NCBI RefSeq assembly: GCF_007625075.1
Contig: NZ_QMIE01000002.1
Span: 311,873-375,872, forward strand
DNA: 64,000 nucleotides
Reading direction: 5' to 3'
Origin: Oceanidesulfovibrio indonesiensis
GTDB taxonomy: Bacteria > Desulfobacterota > Desulfovibrionia > Desulfovibrionales > Desulfovibrionaceae
The position numbers and the translations under genes are program-made. Shown in pieces: positions 52,618 to 61,457 of the stretch (positions are counted from its first letter, which is position 1; every line of letters begins with the position of its first letter). The notes beneath the pieces are model-generated. The model saw only the letters and a list, made by a program, of their open reading frames with translations. It did not search any database and was not told the origin of the DNA.

Positions 52618-53910
52618 ATGGAAGCACAGTCCGGGCGCAGCAGCATCTTCATTCTCGACTCCGATCCTTTCCGAGCGGACAAGCTCGTCCGCTATTTCGA
52701 AAGCGCCGGCGGGGTGCACGAATCATCGCCCGCCAATGCCTTCAAAGCCATCATGCAGCAACGGCCGCGGTTGCTCGTGGCCAGGATGTCCCTGGTAGCG
52801 GGCAAGGATTTCGCTTTCCTGCGCGCCTTGCGCAGAAACAGCGCGACAGCCGGACTGCCTGTGCTCGTGGTTGCAAATAAGGACGAAAGCGCGCTCATCC
52901 AGGCTGCGCAGCAGGCCGGAGCCACTCAGGTTCTTGTAGGAGCGGACGTGCAGGCGGCAATAGACGCCGCGTGCGAACTGCTGCCGCAGGGTCCGTGCCC
53001 GGACGATTATGAGGAAAAGTCGCCGGACAGTCTCAAGGACCTGTACGCCCGGGCATGCAGGCGCATTCGCAACGAACGCTACGTCGAAGCCGCCGCCGAT
53101 CTCAAAGCCATCCTGCAGAAGAAGCCCCATGCGCCGGAGGTGCTGGTGAGCCTGGCCGTGGCCCTGCGGCATATGGGCAAGCGGGATGCGGCCGTCAAGA
53201 GCCTCAACCGCGCTGCTCTGCTGTTCGCAGCGACCGGCAAGGACGCCAAGGCCAAGGATATCTACGAGCAGCTCTCAAAAAGCGATCCGGCTGCTAAGAA
53301 CCCTTATATGGTCCTGGCCGAACGGAAAATCGAGGAAGACAGGCCGTTCCAGGCCATGAAGCTTTACGAGCGCGCTGCCGACCTCTGGCCGCGGGACATC
53401 AGGATAAAGACCCGGCTGGTCGAGGTTTACGAAGATCTGGCCAGGACGGATCTCAAGTACGAATCTCTGGCCGCAGTCCTTCGCATGGAGGTCAATGCGC
53501 TGCGGGGTATTTCTTCGGACCACGAAGAAAAAGAGTGGCTGGAGGACGAGGACGAGACCCTTGGCGACGGGGCCATGCAGTTCGTGGATGAGGTTTCCGA
53601 AAGCAAGACGCCGGAGGAGCGCCGGCGTTCTCCCCGTGTTCCCTTGGTGACGCACAGTTTGAGCCTCGACAAGCACAAGGACCCCCTGCCGGCGGTGGAC
53701 GTGAGCATGACGGGCATAGGATTCAAGCCCCTGGACGAGAAATTCGAGGTGGGCCAGGTCTTCCATTTCGACCTGTTGTCCATGGGCGAGGTGCAGATCA
53801 AGAAGCTGACGGCCAGGGTGATGCGCGTAACCAGGGGAGTGGTGGGGGCTCAATTCGAAAAATTGAGTTCCAGGCAGAGCAAGCGGCTGCAGGATCTCTG
53901 CGAGAGCTGA
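52618..53910 (+). CDS. Degenerate receiver-TPR-PilZ protein
   Basis: The 430-residue protein has three parts. Residues 1-120 have a receiver fold (IFILDSDPFRADKLVRYF) but the phospho-acceptor position in LLVARMSLVAGKDF has no aspartate, so it is probably not phosphorylated there. Residues about 140-290 are TPR-like helices (YVEAAADLKAILQKKPHAPEVL and AMKLYERAADLWP). Residues about 335-430 are a PilZ domain with R336-X3-R340 (RRSPR) and VDVSMTGIGF, both c-di-GMP-binding motifs. GGGAGG precedes the ATG at 52618. It likely links a c-di-GMP signal to a protein partner through the TPRs. No membrane helix is seen. Confidence 0.85.
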   Translation: MEAQSGRSSIFILDSDPFRADKLVRYFESAGGVHESSPANAFKAIMQQRPRLLVARMSLVAGKDFAFLRALRRNSATAGLPVLVVANKDESALIQAAQQAGATQVLVGADVQAAIDAACELLPQGPCPDDYEEKSPDSLKDLYARACRRIRNERYVEAAADLKAILQKKPHAPEVLVSLAVALRHMGKRDAAVKSLNRAALLFAATGKDAKAKDIYEQLSKSDPAAKNPYMVLAERKIEEDRPFQAMKLYERAADLWPRDIRIKTRLVEVYEDLARTDLKYESLAAVLRMEVNALRGISSDHEEKEWLEDEDETLGDGAMQFVDEVSESKTPEERRRSPRVPLVTHSLSLDKHKDPLPAVDVSMTGIGFKPLDEKFEVGQVFHFDLLSMGEVQIKKLTARVMRVTRGVVGAQFEKLSSRQSKRLQDLCES

Positions 53911-53981
53911 GGCGGGGCATGGTCGAGACCCCGCGGCGCAGCCCGTGATCCTTTGTCGCGCAAGATGGCTTGCAGGCGTTC

Positions 53982-54542
53982 TTATACGCCCGGAGAGACG
54001 GTAACGATGAGCAGAGAAGTCTTGTCCGGTCCGCTGTTCGTGCAGGTATAGCCCATGTCCGGTCGGATGTGGAACGCATCGCCCATGGCAAGCCTGTGCT
54101 CCAGTTCGTCCGAGCCGAGCGAAAGCACGCCGGAAAGCACGTACCCGAGGGTTTCGCCCTCGCGCAAAAAGCCGTTGCTGAACGCGGCGCCGGGGGGCAC
54201 TTCGAGCACGTAGGCGTCCAGGAACCGGCGGGACATGGCCGGAATCAGCCTGGCAGCCTCGATGCCGGAGCCGTTGTTGCCGTGCATTGCCTCACGATCG
54301 GTGCTCCGGATCACCATGCAGGGGTGCGAGTCCTCGCAAAGCAACGTGGAAACCCTGGTGTCCAGGGCTCTGGCGATGTTGCGGAGCGTGGGCAGAGACG
54401 GCGTGACCTTGCCGTTCTCGATCTTCGAGAGCATGCTCTCGGAGCAGCCGGCGGAGTCGGACAAATCGCTCAGGCGCAGTCCCTGCTGCTTGCGGACCTG
54501 GCGGATCCTGCCACCGATGAGACGCAGATCGTTCTCCAACAT
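53982..54542 (-). CDS. XRE-family regulator with C-terminal cupin domain
   Basis: The 186-residue protein has an N-terminal helix-turn-helix (GGRIRQVRKQQGLRLSDLSDSAGCSESMLSKIENGKVTPSLPTLRNIARAL) and a C-terminal cupin barrel (about 110-186; PPGAAFSNGFLREGETLGYVLSGVLSLG and GDAFHIRPDMGYTCTNSG). Such regulators often sense a small molecule in the cupin, as in PuuR-type control of amine use. GAGAGGTGT precedes the ATG. A palindrome over its own promoter (54573-54607) suggests autoregulation. Its targets are not evident from neighbours. Confidence 0.9.
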   Translation of the reverse strand: MLENDLRLIGGRIRQVRKQQGLRLSDLSDSAGCSESMLSKIENGKVTPSLPTLRNIARALDTRVSTLLCEDSHPCMVIRSTDREAMHGNNGSGIEAARLIPAMSRRFLDAYVLEVPPGAAFSNGFLREGETLGYVLSGVLSLGSDELEHRLAMGDAFHIRPDMGYTCTNSGPDKTSLLIVTVSPGV

Positions 54543-54887
54543 ACACCTCTCGGACGGATAAGGGATTGACTAATACAATGTATATGCGGGGAACGGCATG
54601 AAGGCAAGTCGCTCTCGCCATATGGTTATATTTCGGGGACAGGAAGGTACAACTCACGGAAATAACTGATATGTTCTCACAGACAAGAAGAGATATTACG
54701 GTAAGCAGGAAATTATTGTATTTACGCTTTCCGTCATAAAAGACGGCTACCTCGCCCGCTGAGCTGCTCTTTCCTCTTTGCCGTGAATGGGCGTTCCTGC
54801 TACACAAGGTGGTGGGCGGCGAGAATGCGCTGCATGGCCCAACCTGAGGCTCGCGCCAGGATCAGACAGCTCCGAGAGGAAGACGCA
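54543..54887. other. AT-rich divergent region between the XRE-cupin and STAS genes
   Basis: About 345 bases that hold the XRE-cupin promoter on the left. The rest is markedly AT-richer than the coding DNA. Open frames upstream of the STAS gene (ATG 54783, ATG 54834) are in frame with it but not like STAS sequences. No RNA gene seen. Confidence 0.4.
54573..54607 (-). promoter_or_regulatory. Promoter and palindromic operator of the XRE-cupin gene
   Basis: On the minus strand TTGCCT (54602-54607) and TATACA (54579-54584) are spaced by 17 bases. A palindrome, ATACA-A-TGTAT (54573-54583, plus-strand reading), overlaps the -10 element, 31 bases before the start codon. This is the usual place for an autorepressor. 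Confidence 0.55.
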
Positions 54888-55232
54888 TTGCAATTGGAAG
54901 CGACCAGTACGGATGGTGTGACCGTGGTCCGGATGCAGGCCCGGGAGCTCGCATTCGCCGTGTGCGAGGAGTTCCAGAAGGGGATGGAAAAGCTGATGGA
55001 GTCCGGCAACACAATGCTGCTCATTGATTTCGAAACCATCGAGTTCATGGACTCCATGGGCATCGGCACGCTCATCGCCCTGCGGAACAAAGCCCATGAG
55101 CGCGGCGGCGAGCTCGGTCTGGCGCGGATAGCCGATCCTGTTCACAAGGTTCTGCGCATCACCCAGCTGCACAAGGTGTTCCCCATCTACGACGATCTGG
55201 AGTCCGGCGTTCAGGCCCTCCGGAATCGCTGA
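54888..55232 (+). CDS. STAS-domain anti-sigma factor antagonist (TTG start)
   Basis: The 114-residue protein is a single STAS domain: ATSTDGVTVVRMQARELAF, the strand MLLIDFETIEFMDSMGIGTLIALRNKA with the serine that is phosphorylated in SpoIIAA-type proteins, and DPVHKVLRITQLHKVFPIYDDLESG at the end. It should bind and control an anti-sigma factor or a partner-switching kinase. TTG 54888 is chosen as the start because GAGAGGA (54874-54880) is seven bases upstream and the family begins there; in-frame ATGs upstream add unrelated residues. The LolC/E gene starts 34 bases later. Confidence 0.88.
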   Translation: MQLEATSTDGVTVVRMQARELAFAVCEEFQKGMEKLMESGNTMLLIDFETIEFMDSMGIGTLIALRNKAHERGGELGLARIADPVHKVLRITQLHKVFPIYDDLESGVQALRNR

Positions 55233-55265
55233 CATTTTCTCCGAACCCATCACTAGTATCCGCAA

Positions 55266-56519
55266 ATGACATTCGAGCTTTTCGTCGCCCTGCGCAATCT
55301 CCTGTCCCGGCGCAAGCACGCCTTTATTTCATTCATCTCGTTTATCTCGGTGGCCGGGGTCGCCCTGGGCGTGGCAACGCTCATCGTGGTCTTCGGCATC
55401 ATGAACGGCCTGAGCGACGACCTGAAAAAGCGAATCCTGGGCGTCAATGCGCATGTGCTCGTGCTCTCCATGAGCCAGACCGTGAACGACTACGAGGACG
55501 TGGTGAACCGGCTGAACGGCGTGGAAGGAGTGACGGCGGCGGTGCCGTTCATCTACTCGGAGGTCATGGTTTCAGGGCTGGCCGGTGTGAAGGGAGCGGT
55601 GCTGCGCGGCGTTGAGCCGGAAAGCCTGGCCGAGGTACTGGCCCTGGAAGAGGCCGCCGCTGGCGGAGCCGCTGCCAGAACGCGCGAGGCGTTCGATGGT
55701 CTGAAAGGCAACGGGCTGCCCGGGGTCATGATCGGTTGGGAGCTGGCAAAGACTCTGCAAGCCGAACCGGGCGACCGTCTGTATCTCATGGGTCAGTGGA
55801 GCGGCGGCACCGGCCTGGATACCGGCAGCTTCGCCCCGCGGGTGCGGATATTCGAGCTGGCCGGCACCTTCCGCACCGGCCTGTACGACTACGATTCCTC
55901 GGTAGCCTACATCGGTCTGGAGCAGGCGGCGAGGCTTCTGGGCTACCCGCCGGACCGCGTCACCGGCATCGAGGTGCGCGTGGACGACGTGTACAATGCC
56001 GACGTGATCGCCCAGCGCGTAAGCAGGGAGCTCGGTCCGCCGTATTACACCCGGAATTGGATGGAGCTGAACACGGATCTCTTCGCCACGCTCAAACTGG
56101 AGAAGGCGGGGATGATGCTCGTGCTCATCGTCATCATCCTGCTCGCGGCGTTCTCCATCGTGACCACGCTCGTGCTGCTTGTCATGGAGAAGGGCAGGGA
56201 CATCGCCGTGCTCATGGCGTTGGGGGCGCGCCGCAACTCCATCGGCCGGATCTTCGTATATCAGGGCGCGCTCATCGGCGTCATCGGCACGGTCATCGGC
56301 TTCGCCGTCGGCGTGAGCCTGGCCCTGCTGCTCAAGCGATACCAGTTCGTCCAGTTGCCGGAGGGCGTCTACACGTCGGACACCATTCCTGTTCTGCTGG
56401 ACTGGCTGGACCTGACCATCGTGGGACTGGCGCCGCTCGTGTTCTGCTTCCTGGCCACGCTGTACCCGGCGCGCAAAGCTTCCGCCCTGGATCCGAGCGA
56501 ACGGCTTCGCGGACGCTGA
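55266..56519 (+). CDS. LolC/LolE family lipoprotein-releasing ABC permease
   Basis: The 417-residue inner-membrane protein has the LolC/E layout: FELFVALRNLLSRRKHAFISFISFISVAGVALGVATLIVV as the first helix region, a periplasmic domain of about 230 residues (FIYSEVMVSG, YIGLEQAARLLGYPPDRVTGIEVRV), then three C-terminal helices with MEKGRDIAVLMALGARRNSIGRIFVYQG and a final LYPARKASALDPSERLRG. It extracts outer-membrane lipoproteins together with the ATPase LolD and the carrier LolA. No LolD gene follows, which is unusual. No strong ribosome site precedes the ATG. Which of LolC, LolE or the single LolF-type protein it is cannot be decided. Confidence 0.92.
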   Translation: MTFELFVALRNLLSRRKHAFISFISFISVAGVALGVATLIVVFGIMNGLSDDLKKRILGVNAHVLVLSMSQTVNDYEDVVNRLNGVEGVTAAVPFIYSEVMVSGLAGVKGAVLRGVEPESLAEVLALEEAAAGGAAARTREAFDGLKGNGLPGVMIGWELAKTLQAEPGDRLYLMGQWSGGTGLDTGSFAPRVRIFELAGTFRTGLYDYDSSVAYIGLEQAARLLGYPPDRVTGIEVRVDDVYNADVIAQRVSRELGPPYYTRNWMELNTDLFATLKLEKAGMMLVLIVIILLAAFSIVTTLVLLVMEKGRDIAVLMALGARRNSIGRIFVYQGALIGVIGTVIGFAVGVSLALLLKRYQFVQLPEGVYTSDTIPVLLDWLDLTIVGLAPLVFCFLATLYPARKASALDPSERLRGR

Positions 56520-56600
56520 TTCCCGGTTTTCTTTGACGCCGCCATGCGCTTGCCGCTAGAATGCATCACAAGGGGGGAACGCATCTTAACAGGGAGTTGC

Positions 56601-57047
56601 ATGATGAAACGATATCTCGGCTGTATCCGTTCCGGATGGGGCGCTGCTGTTTCGATGCTCCTGCTCGCCGGCGTGCTGACATTCTTCGCCTCGGGCATTG
56701 CCTGCGCTCAGGACGCCTCCGCACTGGACGACAACGCATACGTTCATTTCTTCGTGGTGCCGACCACGGCTGCCAAAGGCAACACCTTCCACGAGGAGAT
56801 CATCTCCCTCAAGAAGATGCTCATAGACAGGGCCGGCGGCTTCACCGAGCTCGGTCCCTCCCACGGCGGCCATTTGCGTGCGGATGGCAACATCAACCGC
56901 CAGGACAACATATCCTTTGTCGTTGCAGCCGACGAAGACCTGCGCGACGAGCTCGTGCCATACATCCACGAGCACTTCGGCCAGGAGAAGCCGTTCGTGC
57001 TGGTCATGCGCGGGTGGTGCAGCCTCTACGCGAAGCCGTCCGAGTAG
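56601..57047 (+). CDS. Small exported protein of unknown function
   Basis: About 148 residues with a signal peptide (VSMLLLAGVLTFFASGIACA, cleavage near AQDA). The mature part of about 110 residues has strands around VHFFVVPTTAA, NISFVVAADEDLRDELVPY and PFVLVMRGWCSLY, perhaps a ferredoxin-like fold similar to DUF3574 proteins, which is a weak impression. AGGGAG (56591-56596) supports the start; the second of two adjacent ATGs (56604) has better spacing. It lies 81 bases after the LolC/E gene on the same strand. Confidence 0.72.
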   Translation: MMKRYLGCIRSGWGAAVSMLLLAGVLTFFASGIACAQDASALDDNAYVHFFVVPTTAAKGNTFHEEIISLKKMLIDRAGGFTELGPSHGGHLRADGNINRQDNISFVVAADEDLRDELVPYIHEHFGQEKPFVLVMRGWCSLYAKPSE

Positions 57048-57180
57048 AAGCCAGCTCGAAAATGCCCGTGTGTTCCGTGGCGGCGTCGGTTTCGTTCCGT
57101 CCGGAATTTCGAGCCTCGTTGACCATGCTCATTCCGTGCGGCAGCGCCGATGTTGGAAGAAAGAGCTTCAGGACACCGCA

Positions 57181-57777
57181 TCACCGCAGCCGGGTGACGA
57201 GGAAGAGCCGCTTGGCGTCCGGTATGTTGGCCATGCCGTACTCCATGGCCTTGTACGGCGGCGCGGCAAGGCTGGCGCACCATTCCCGCACGGCTGCGAG
57301 CTCCTTGGCGCCGCCGGGGTGGGCAGGATAGGCCACGATGCTTACCAGGCCGCCGGGCGCAAGCACAGATAGGGCGGCGGCCAGCGCAGCCCGGGTGGTT
57401 TCCGGCCTGGTGACAACGTTCTTGTCCGAGCCGGGCAGGTACCCCAGATTGAACATCACCGCCCGCACCCGTCCCTGGGCATCGGCCGGAAGCAACTCGG
57501 CCATGCGTTCGTGGCCGGCGTGCAGCAGCGTCACCCGCTGTTCCATGCCGGCCTTTGTCAGCCGCTGCCAGGCGATATCAAGCCCGCGTCGCTGCACATC
57601 AAACCCGTAGACGCGCCCCCCTTCGCCCACATGGTGGGCCAGTAAGAGCGTGTCGCGGCCGTTGCCCACGGTTGCGTCCACGGCCAGGAGCGCGCCGGAA
57701 TCGTCGTCACTCGCTCGGCGCAGTGCGCGGGACACTGCCTCGCGCGTCAGACAGAGGACATCGAAATACGTTTCCAT
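57181..57777 (-). CDS. YtqB/MnmM-like SAM-dependent tRNA methyltransferase
   Basis: The 198-residue Rossmann methyltransferase has the SAM loop DATVGNGRDTLLLAHHVG, GRVYGFDVQRRGLDIA, VMFNLGYLPGSDKNVVTRPETT and VSIVAYPAHPGGAKELAAV. This matches the YtqB group, recently assigned as MnmM, which methylates nm5-type U34 in tRNA (family knowledge). The orthologous role here is likely but not certain. It lies 69 bases downstream of the 919-residue gene on the same strand; nothing suggests they work together. No clear ribosome site. Confidence 0.85.
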   Translation of the reverse strand: METYFDVLCLTREAVSRALRRASDDDSGALLAVDATVGNGRDTLLLAHHVGEGGRVYGFDVQRRGLDIAWQRLTKAGMEQRVTLLHAGHERMAELLPADAQGRVRAVMFNLGYLPGSDKNVVTRPETTRAALAAALSVLAPGGLVSIVAYPAHPGGAKELAAVREWCASLAAPPYKAMEYGMANIPDAKRLFLVTRLR

Positions 57778-57846
57778 GAGGAACTCGTGATAGCAGATCG
57801 TTCCTGCGGGCGCATGGTCTCTGTAACATGCCGCAATAATAACGGT

Positions 57847-60606
57847 CTATGGTTGCGATGGCTGCCTGCGCAGGCAGCACCAGGGCCGGAGCACGGCGCA
57901 GTCGTACCCCTGGGCGCCGGCGCTGGATTCTATGATGTTCAGGATGCCGGCCACGTCCAGCTGCACGGCCTCGTTTTCCAGACCGGGAACCCAGACCCGG
58001 CCGCGGGCGAGCAGGGCCACAGGGTGTCGGCCGGATAGTGTATCGCTCTCCGACGGCTTGCGAAATGTGGTTTCCACCACGAGGTGACTCAGCCTGTCCA
58101 CAGCGCGGCTGGTCAGCTCGTCATCGGCGGATTCCTCCCATTCCGGAACGCCGACGCCGGCGTTCTTCGTGGTCAGTTTCAGGGAGGCCTGGTCGCCGGG
58201 GATGTCCGGATCTTGGGGGTGGTAGGTCACGTCGCAACCCAGTGCCGCTTCCTGCATGGCTTCGTCCGTGAACATGAGGTTGCTGTCGTACGGGATTTCC
58301 CATCCACCGGCGGCGGAGTACGACACATCCCCCCCGGCTTCCTGCCCGCCGGTCAGGGTGAACGATCCGGGCAGCGGCCTGGTCACGGCCAGTGGCCTGG
58401 CATCCACCGGCGTTATTTCGTGTTCGTGGGAAACGACATCCCGCGGCTCGGCCGCCGGCCGGGAACTTGTCAACGCGTATGAGGGCGGAACGTACCCGGT
58501 TTGAACGCCGATGGTGACGCACTCGCACGTATCCTCGGCAACGGTGACGTCGTGGCACTCGCAGTGGTTCCGGAACTGCTCCGAATGGTACCGCATGAGC
58601 GAGCAATCCGTATGGAAGATGTGCCATTGAGGGAAGATCTCGTCCGAGCCGTATTGTCGGTCCGGATACCAGGGGCAATGGTGCAGGGCGACCTGGTCCC
58701 CTGTTTCGGCGATGAAGTCGTCCACCGCCTCGCTGCAATGCGCAGGCCCGTCGCAACCGCAGTATGCGGCCCATGTCAAGCCGGTGAGGGATGAGTACCA
58801 TTCCGGCATTCGGTAGCGGCATATCTCGCGCGTTTCCGTATAGCCCTCCTGGGTCATGATGCATTCCTGGACCAGCTCCCGGGGATCGTGCACGGCATAC
58901 GCTGTGAGCGTGGCCGGTGCGGTGTCGTCTGAACGCAAGGCCGGCGCGAGCACCGCCGCGAAGCCCGCCATGTTTTTTGCCAGGGCGAGCCGGGAGCCGT
59001 CCGGCAGGAGAATGTTCTCCTGGTGGGTCGGGGCGACGAGTTCGTGCCCCACGGCGACATGGTTGCTGTAGGATGGCAGGTCCGGACAGCGTGCGCCGTC
59101 GCTCCGGGCGATGAGCTTGCGCCAGCGCGTTGCCGAGAAACAGTCCTCCATCTCCAGATGTTCAGCCGCCGGATCGGCGATTTTTTCCACGGAACCATCG
59201 TCCCACACGCGGATGTATATTTTCTCGTAGCAGGATTCGTACGTGGGCATGCAGTAGGCGGCCACGTACGCGTCCATGGACGGATCGTTCGCGATATGGT
59301 CCCCGCGCGAGATGTGCGAGGACCAGGAGGACGGCTGCCAGCCGTAGCTCTCGTCGAATCCGCCCGTAGCCACGGCGAGATCGCCGTACAGACACGAGAA
59401 TTTCTCCACGAGAAAGCAGAGCACAGTGGAGCGGCGGACGTCGCAGGGACGGACACCATCCGCGAATCCGACCACGACCCGCTCCATGGTGTGGGCAATG
59501 CGCAGCACCAATACGATGTCTTCCGGCAGAAACGCGGCAGCGCCGCCGGCAGTGCTGCCCTCCGGCGAACACCGGTAGTGCACGGGCACGTGGGAGACGC
59601 GGTCCTCACCCTCCACGTGGATGTCCAGGCGGTCCGCCTCCGCATTCACGGCCAGCACATGGGCGGTTTCCAGGCACATACCCAGCAGCCGCCGCATATC
59701 TTCGCTCCGGAAGGAGAGCGCGTACTCGCCGAAAGCGCCCGATACGGCATGGTCCAGCATTTGGACTGGCGCGATGATGCCCGACGAGGGCGGTGCGGTC
59801 TCGCCTTTCTCGGCAGGACAACGCTCGGTTCTGTCGCAGGCGCGGCAGCCGGCCCCGGTGTCCAGCACACTCACCCATTCGCCAATGGCGTAGGCGGTGT
59901 TGTCCGTGGCCCGGCAGGGGGTATCCTGTCCCTGGCAGCGTACGATGTATGCCGCTTCCGGCGTGCCGGGCGAGCCGTGTACGGCCCGCACGTATCCACC
60001 CGTAAGACAGCAGGTGCGAAACCATTGCATCGCAGCCGGAGTGTCCCAGACGTTCGTGCTGTCCACGGTCCGCCACATGGACCAGGCCATCTCGCCGGGC
60101 GCCAGCTCCAGACGGTTCATCGCAAAGATGGTGTCGTCAGGCGCCTTTGGCCTGGCGTCGATGGCGGGGGGCAGCGTATCCGCAGCATGGACGGAGTAGC
60201 CCAACGCACGCGGCGGCGCAGCGCCGTCCGGCGAGGCGGCGAGGTAGGTGCGCTCCCACTGGCAATGGTCCGGGTGGGAGACTCGTGCTTCCAGATGGTT
60301 GAGGATGAGTTCGTCCACCTCGTAGTAGGCGTCCTCCTGGCGCTGATCCGCGGCTGTGCCTCCGGGAGCCAGGGCGGCGCGCGTCAGGGTGAGCCGTGCA
60401 GAGTGCCGGCACAGCAGCTGGCTGCCATGCGGCATGAGTTTGAGCACGAGCCGGCGCGGGGTGGCTGGGCCCGAGACCGGAGCCATGGGCAGCGAGACCG
60501 TATCGCCGGATCTGGTGAGCCTGGTGCGGGCGGTGTACGCTTCGAGGGTTTCGAGCTCTGCGCCGTTGTCCCCTTCCGGACAGATGTAGATGCGCACTCG
60601 GGGCAT
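57847..60606 (-). CDS. Large cysteine-rich protein of unknown function in a phage-like module
   Basis: The 919-residue protein is not recognised. It has no signal peptide or membrane helix. It contains many cysteines in paired arrangements (CRACDRTERCPAEK, YCGCDGPAHC, NHCECHDVTVAEDTCECV) and many tryptophans and histidines, as in metal- or disulfide-stabilised extracellular or virion proteins. Sections such as WERTYLAASPDG and WSMWRTVDSTNVWDTPAAM suggest beta-rich repeats. It starts two bases after the Dam-type methylase stop codon, and the upstream genes overlap one another, so it ends a tightly packed operon. A structural or receptor-binding phage protein is a reasonable guess only. Confidence 0.6.
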   Translation of the reverse strand: MPRVRIYICPEGDNGAELETLEAYTARTRLTRSGDTVSLPMAPVSGPATPRRLVLKLMPHGSQLLCRHSARLTLTRAALAPGGTAADQRQEDAYYEVDELILNHLEARVSHPDHCQWERTYLAASPDGAAPPRALGYSVHAADTLPPAIDARPKAPDDTIFAMNRLELAPGEMAWSMWRTVDSTNVWDTPAAMQWFRTCCLTGGYVRAVHGSPGTPEAAYIVRCQGQDTPCRATDNTAYAIGEWVSVLDTGAGCRACDRTERCPAEKGETAPPSSGIIAPVQMLDHAVSGAFGEYALSFRSEDMRRLLGMCLETAHVLAVNAEADRLDIHVEGEDRVSHVPVHYRCSPEGSTAGGAAAFLPEDIVLVLRIAHTMERVVVGFADGVRPCDVRRSTVLCFLVEKFSCLYGDLAVATGGFDESYGWQPSSWSSHISRGDHIANDPSMDAYVAAYCMPTYESCYEKIYIRVWDDGSVEKIADPAAEHLEMEDCFSATRWRKLIARSDGARCPDLPSYSNHVAVGHELVAPTHQENILLPDGSRLALAKNMAGFAAVLAPALRSDDTAPATLTAYAVHDPRELVQECIMTQEGYTETREICRYRMPEWYSSLTGLTWAAYCGCDGPAHCSEAVDDFIAETGDQVALHHCPWYPDRQYGSDEIFPQWHIFHTDCSLMRYHSEQFRNHCECHDVTVAEDTCECVTIGVQTGYVPPSYALTSSRPAAEPRDVVSHEHEITPVDARPLAVTRPLPGSFTLTGGQEAGGDVSYSAAGGWEIPYDSNLMFTDEAMQEAALGCDVTYHPQDPDIPGDQASLKLTTKNAGVGVPEWEESADDELTSRAVDRLSHLVVETTFRKPSESDTLSGRHPVALLARGRVWVPGLENEAVQLDVAGILNIIESSAGAQGYDCAVLRPWCCLRRQPSQP

Positions 60607-60608
60607 GA

Positions 60609-61457
60609 CTATGCCGCCTCTATCCGGCGCAGGGCCTGGTATGCGCTGGGGGAGAGCCAGATGCCTTCAGTCCTGCGGCGCGCGCCGTCCGCCCAGGCCG
60701 TTCGGGTCACACGATGCCAGCCGGCATACAGTCTGTCGTACAAGGCCGAGGGATAGGAGGAGAGCACCACCATGCCGCGCGCCGCGTGCAGGCATTCCGC
60801 CAGTTCCTCGTGCGCGGCGTTGTCCATGTCGTGCGCGTAGGACCGCTTGGGCGCGGCCTTGTGCCGGGTCTCGTGGGGGTAGGGCGGGTCCACGTAGAAT
60901 AGCGTTTCCGCCGAGTCCTGAGCGCGAATCACCTCCACGGCGGGCTTGTGCTCCACCACCACGCCCTGGAGCCTGTCGGTGAAGAGCAGGATGTTGTCCG
61001 GGTAGGATATCCATTCTCCGGCGTATCCCAGGCGGCGGGTTCGCGATGAGGCGCGGAAGCTCGTGCGGAATCCGGGATTGCAGGACGCCGAACCGAAACC
61101 CATGAGCGAGCGGACGATGAGCCGCCGCGCCCGTTCCACGGGGGCGTCCGCGTGGTCGTAGGCAGCCAGGAACTCCGAGCGGGCGAACGGTGTGAGCCGT
61201 ATGGCGCGTTCCAGTTCCCGCGCCGCGGCCGGGTCCCGCAGCACGGCAAAGAGGTTGACCACTTCGCCGTCCAGGTCGTTGATGAGCTCGAAGGCCGAGC
61301 GGGTCTTGCGCAAAAGAACCGAACCGGCGCCGCAGAACGGTTCCACATAGCGGTCGTGATTGGGGAAATGGTCGATGATCCAGGAGGCCAGCCGCCATTT
61401 GCCGCCATGGTAGTTGAGAGCCGGGCGCGTGGGCGTGGGGTGTTCGTTCGTGGTCAT
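60609..61457 (-). CDS. Dam-type (D12 class) DNA adenine N6-methyltransferase
   Basis: The 282-residue enzyme matches D12-class adenine methylases: LNYHGGKWRLASWIIDHFP as the SAM-binding start, VEPFCGAGSVLL (motif I), INDLDGEVVNLFAVLRD, and the catalytic DPPY at 190-193 (FYVDPPYPHET). This class methylates GATC or other sites. It sits inside the putative phage-like operon: its ATG overlaps the preceding stop codon (ATGA), and two bases separate it from the 919-residue gene. No endonuclease is adjacent, so it is likely a phage-encoded solitary methylase that protects DNA from host restriction, which is inference. Confidence 0.9.
   Translation of the reverse strand: MTTNEHPTPTRPALNYHGGKWRLASWIIDHFPNHDRYVEPFCGAGSVLLRKTRSAFELINDLDGEVVNLFAVLRDPAAARELERAIRLTPFARSEFLAAYDHADAPVERARRLIVRSLMGFGSASCNPGFRTSFRASSRTRRLGYAGEWISYPDNILLFTDRLQGVVVEHKPAVEVIRAQDSAETLFYVDPPYPHETRHKAAPKRSYAHDMDNAAHEELAECLHAARGMVVLSSYPSALYDRLYAGWHRVTRTAWADGARRRTEGIWLSPSAYQALRRIEAA

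Noticed and set aside
57778-57846. Attachment site or boundary of the phage-like module
   Set aside because: No direct repeat, tRNA fragment or integrase gene could be found at this end.
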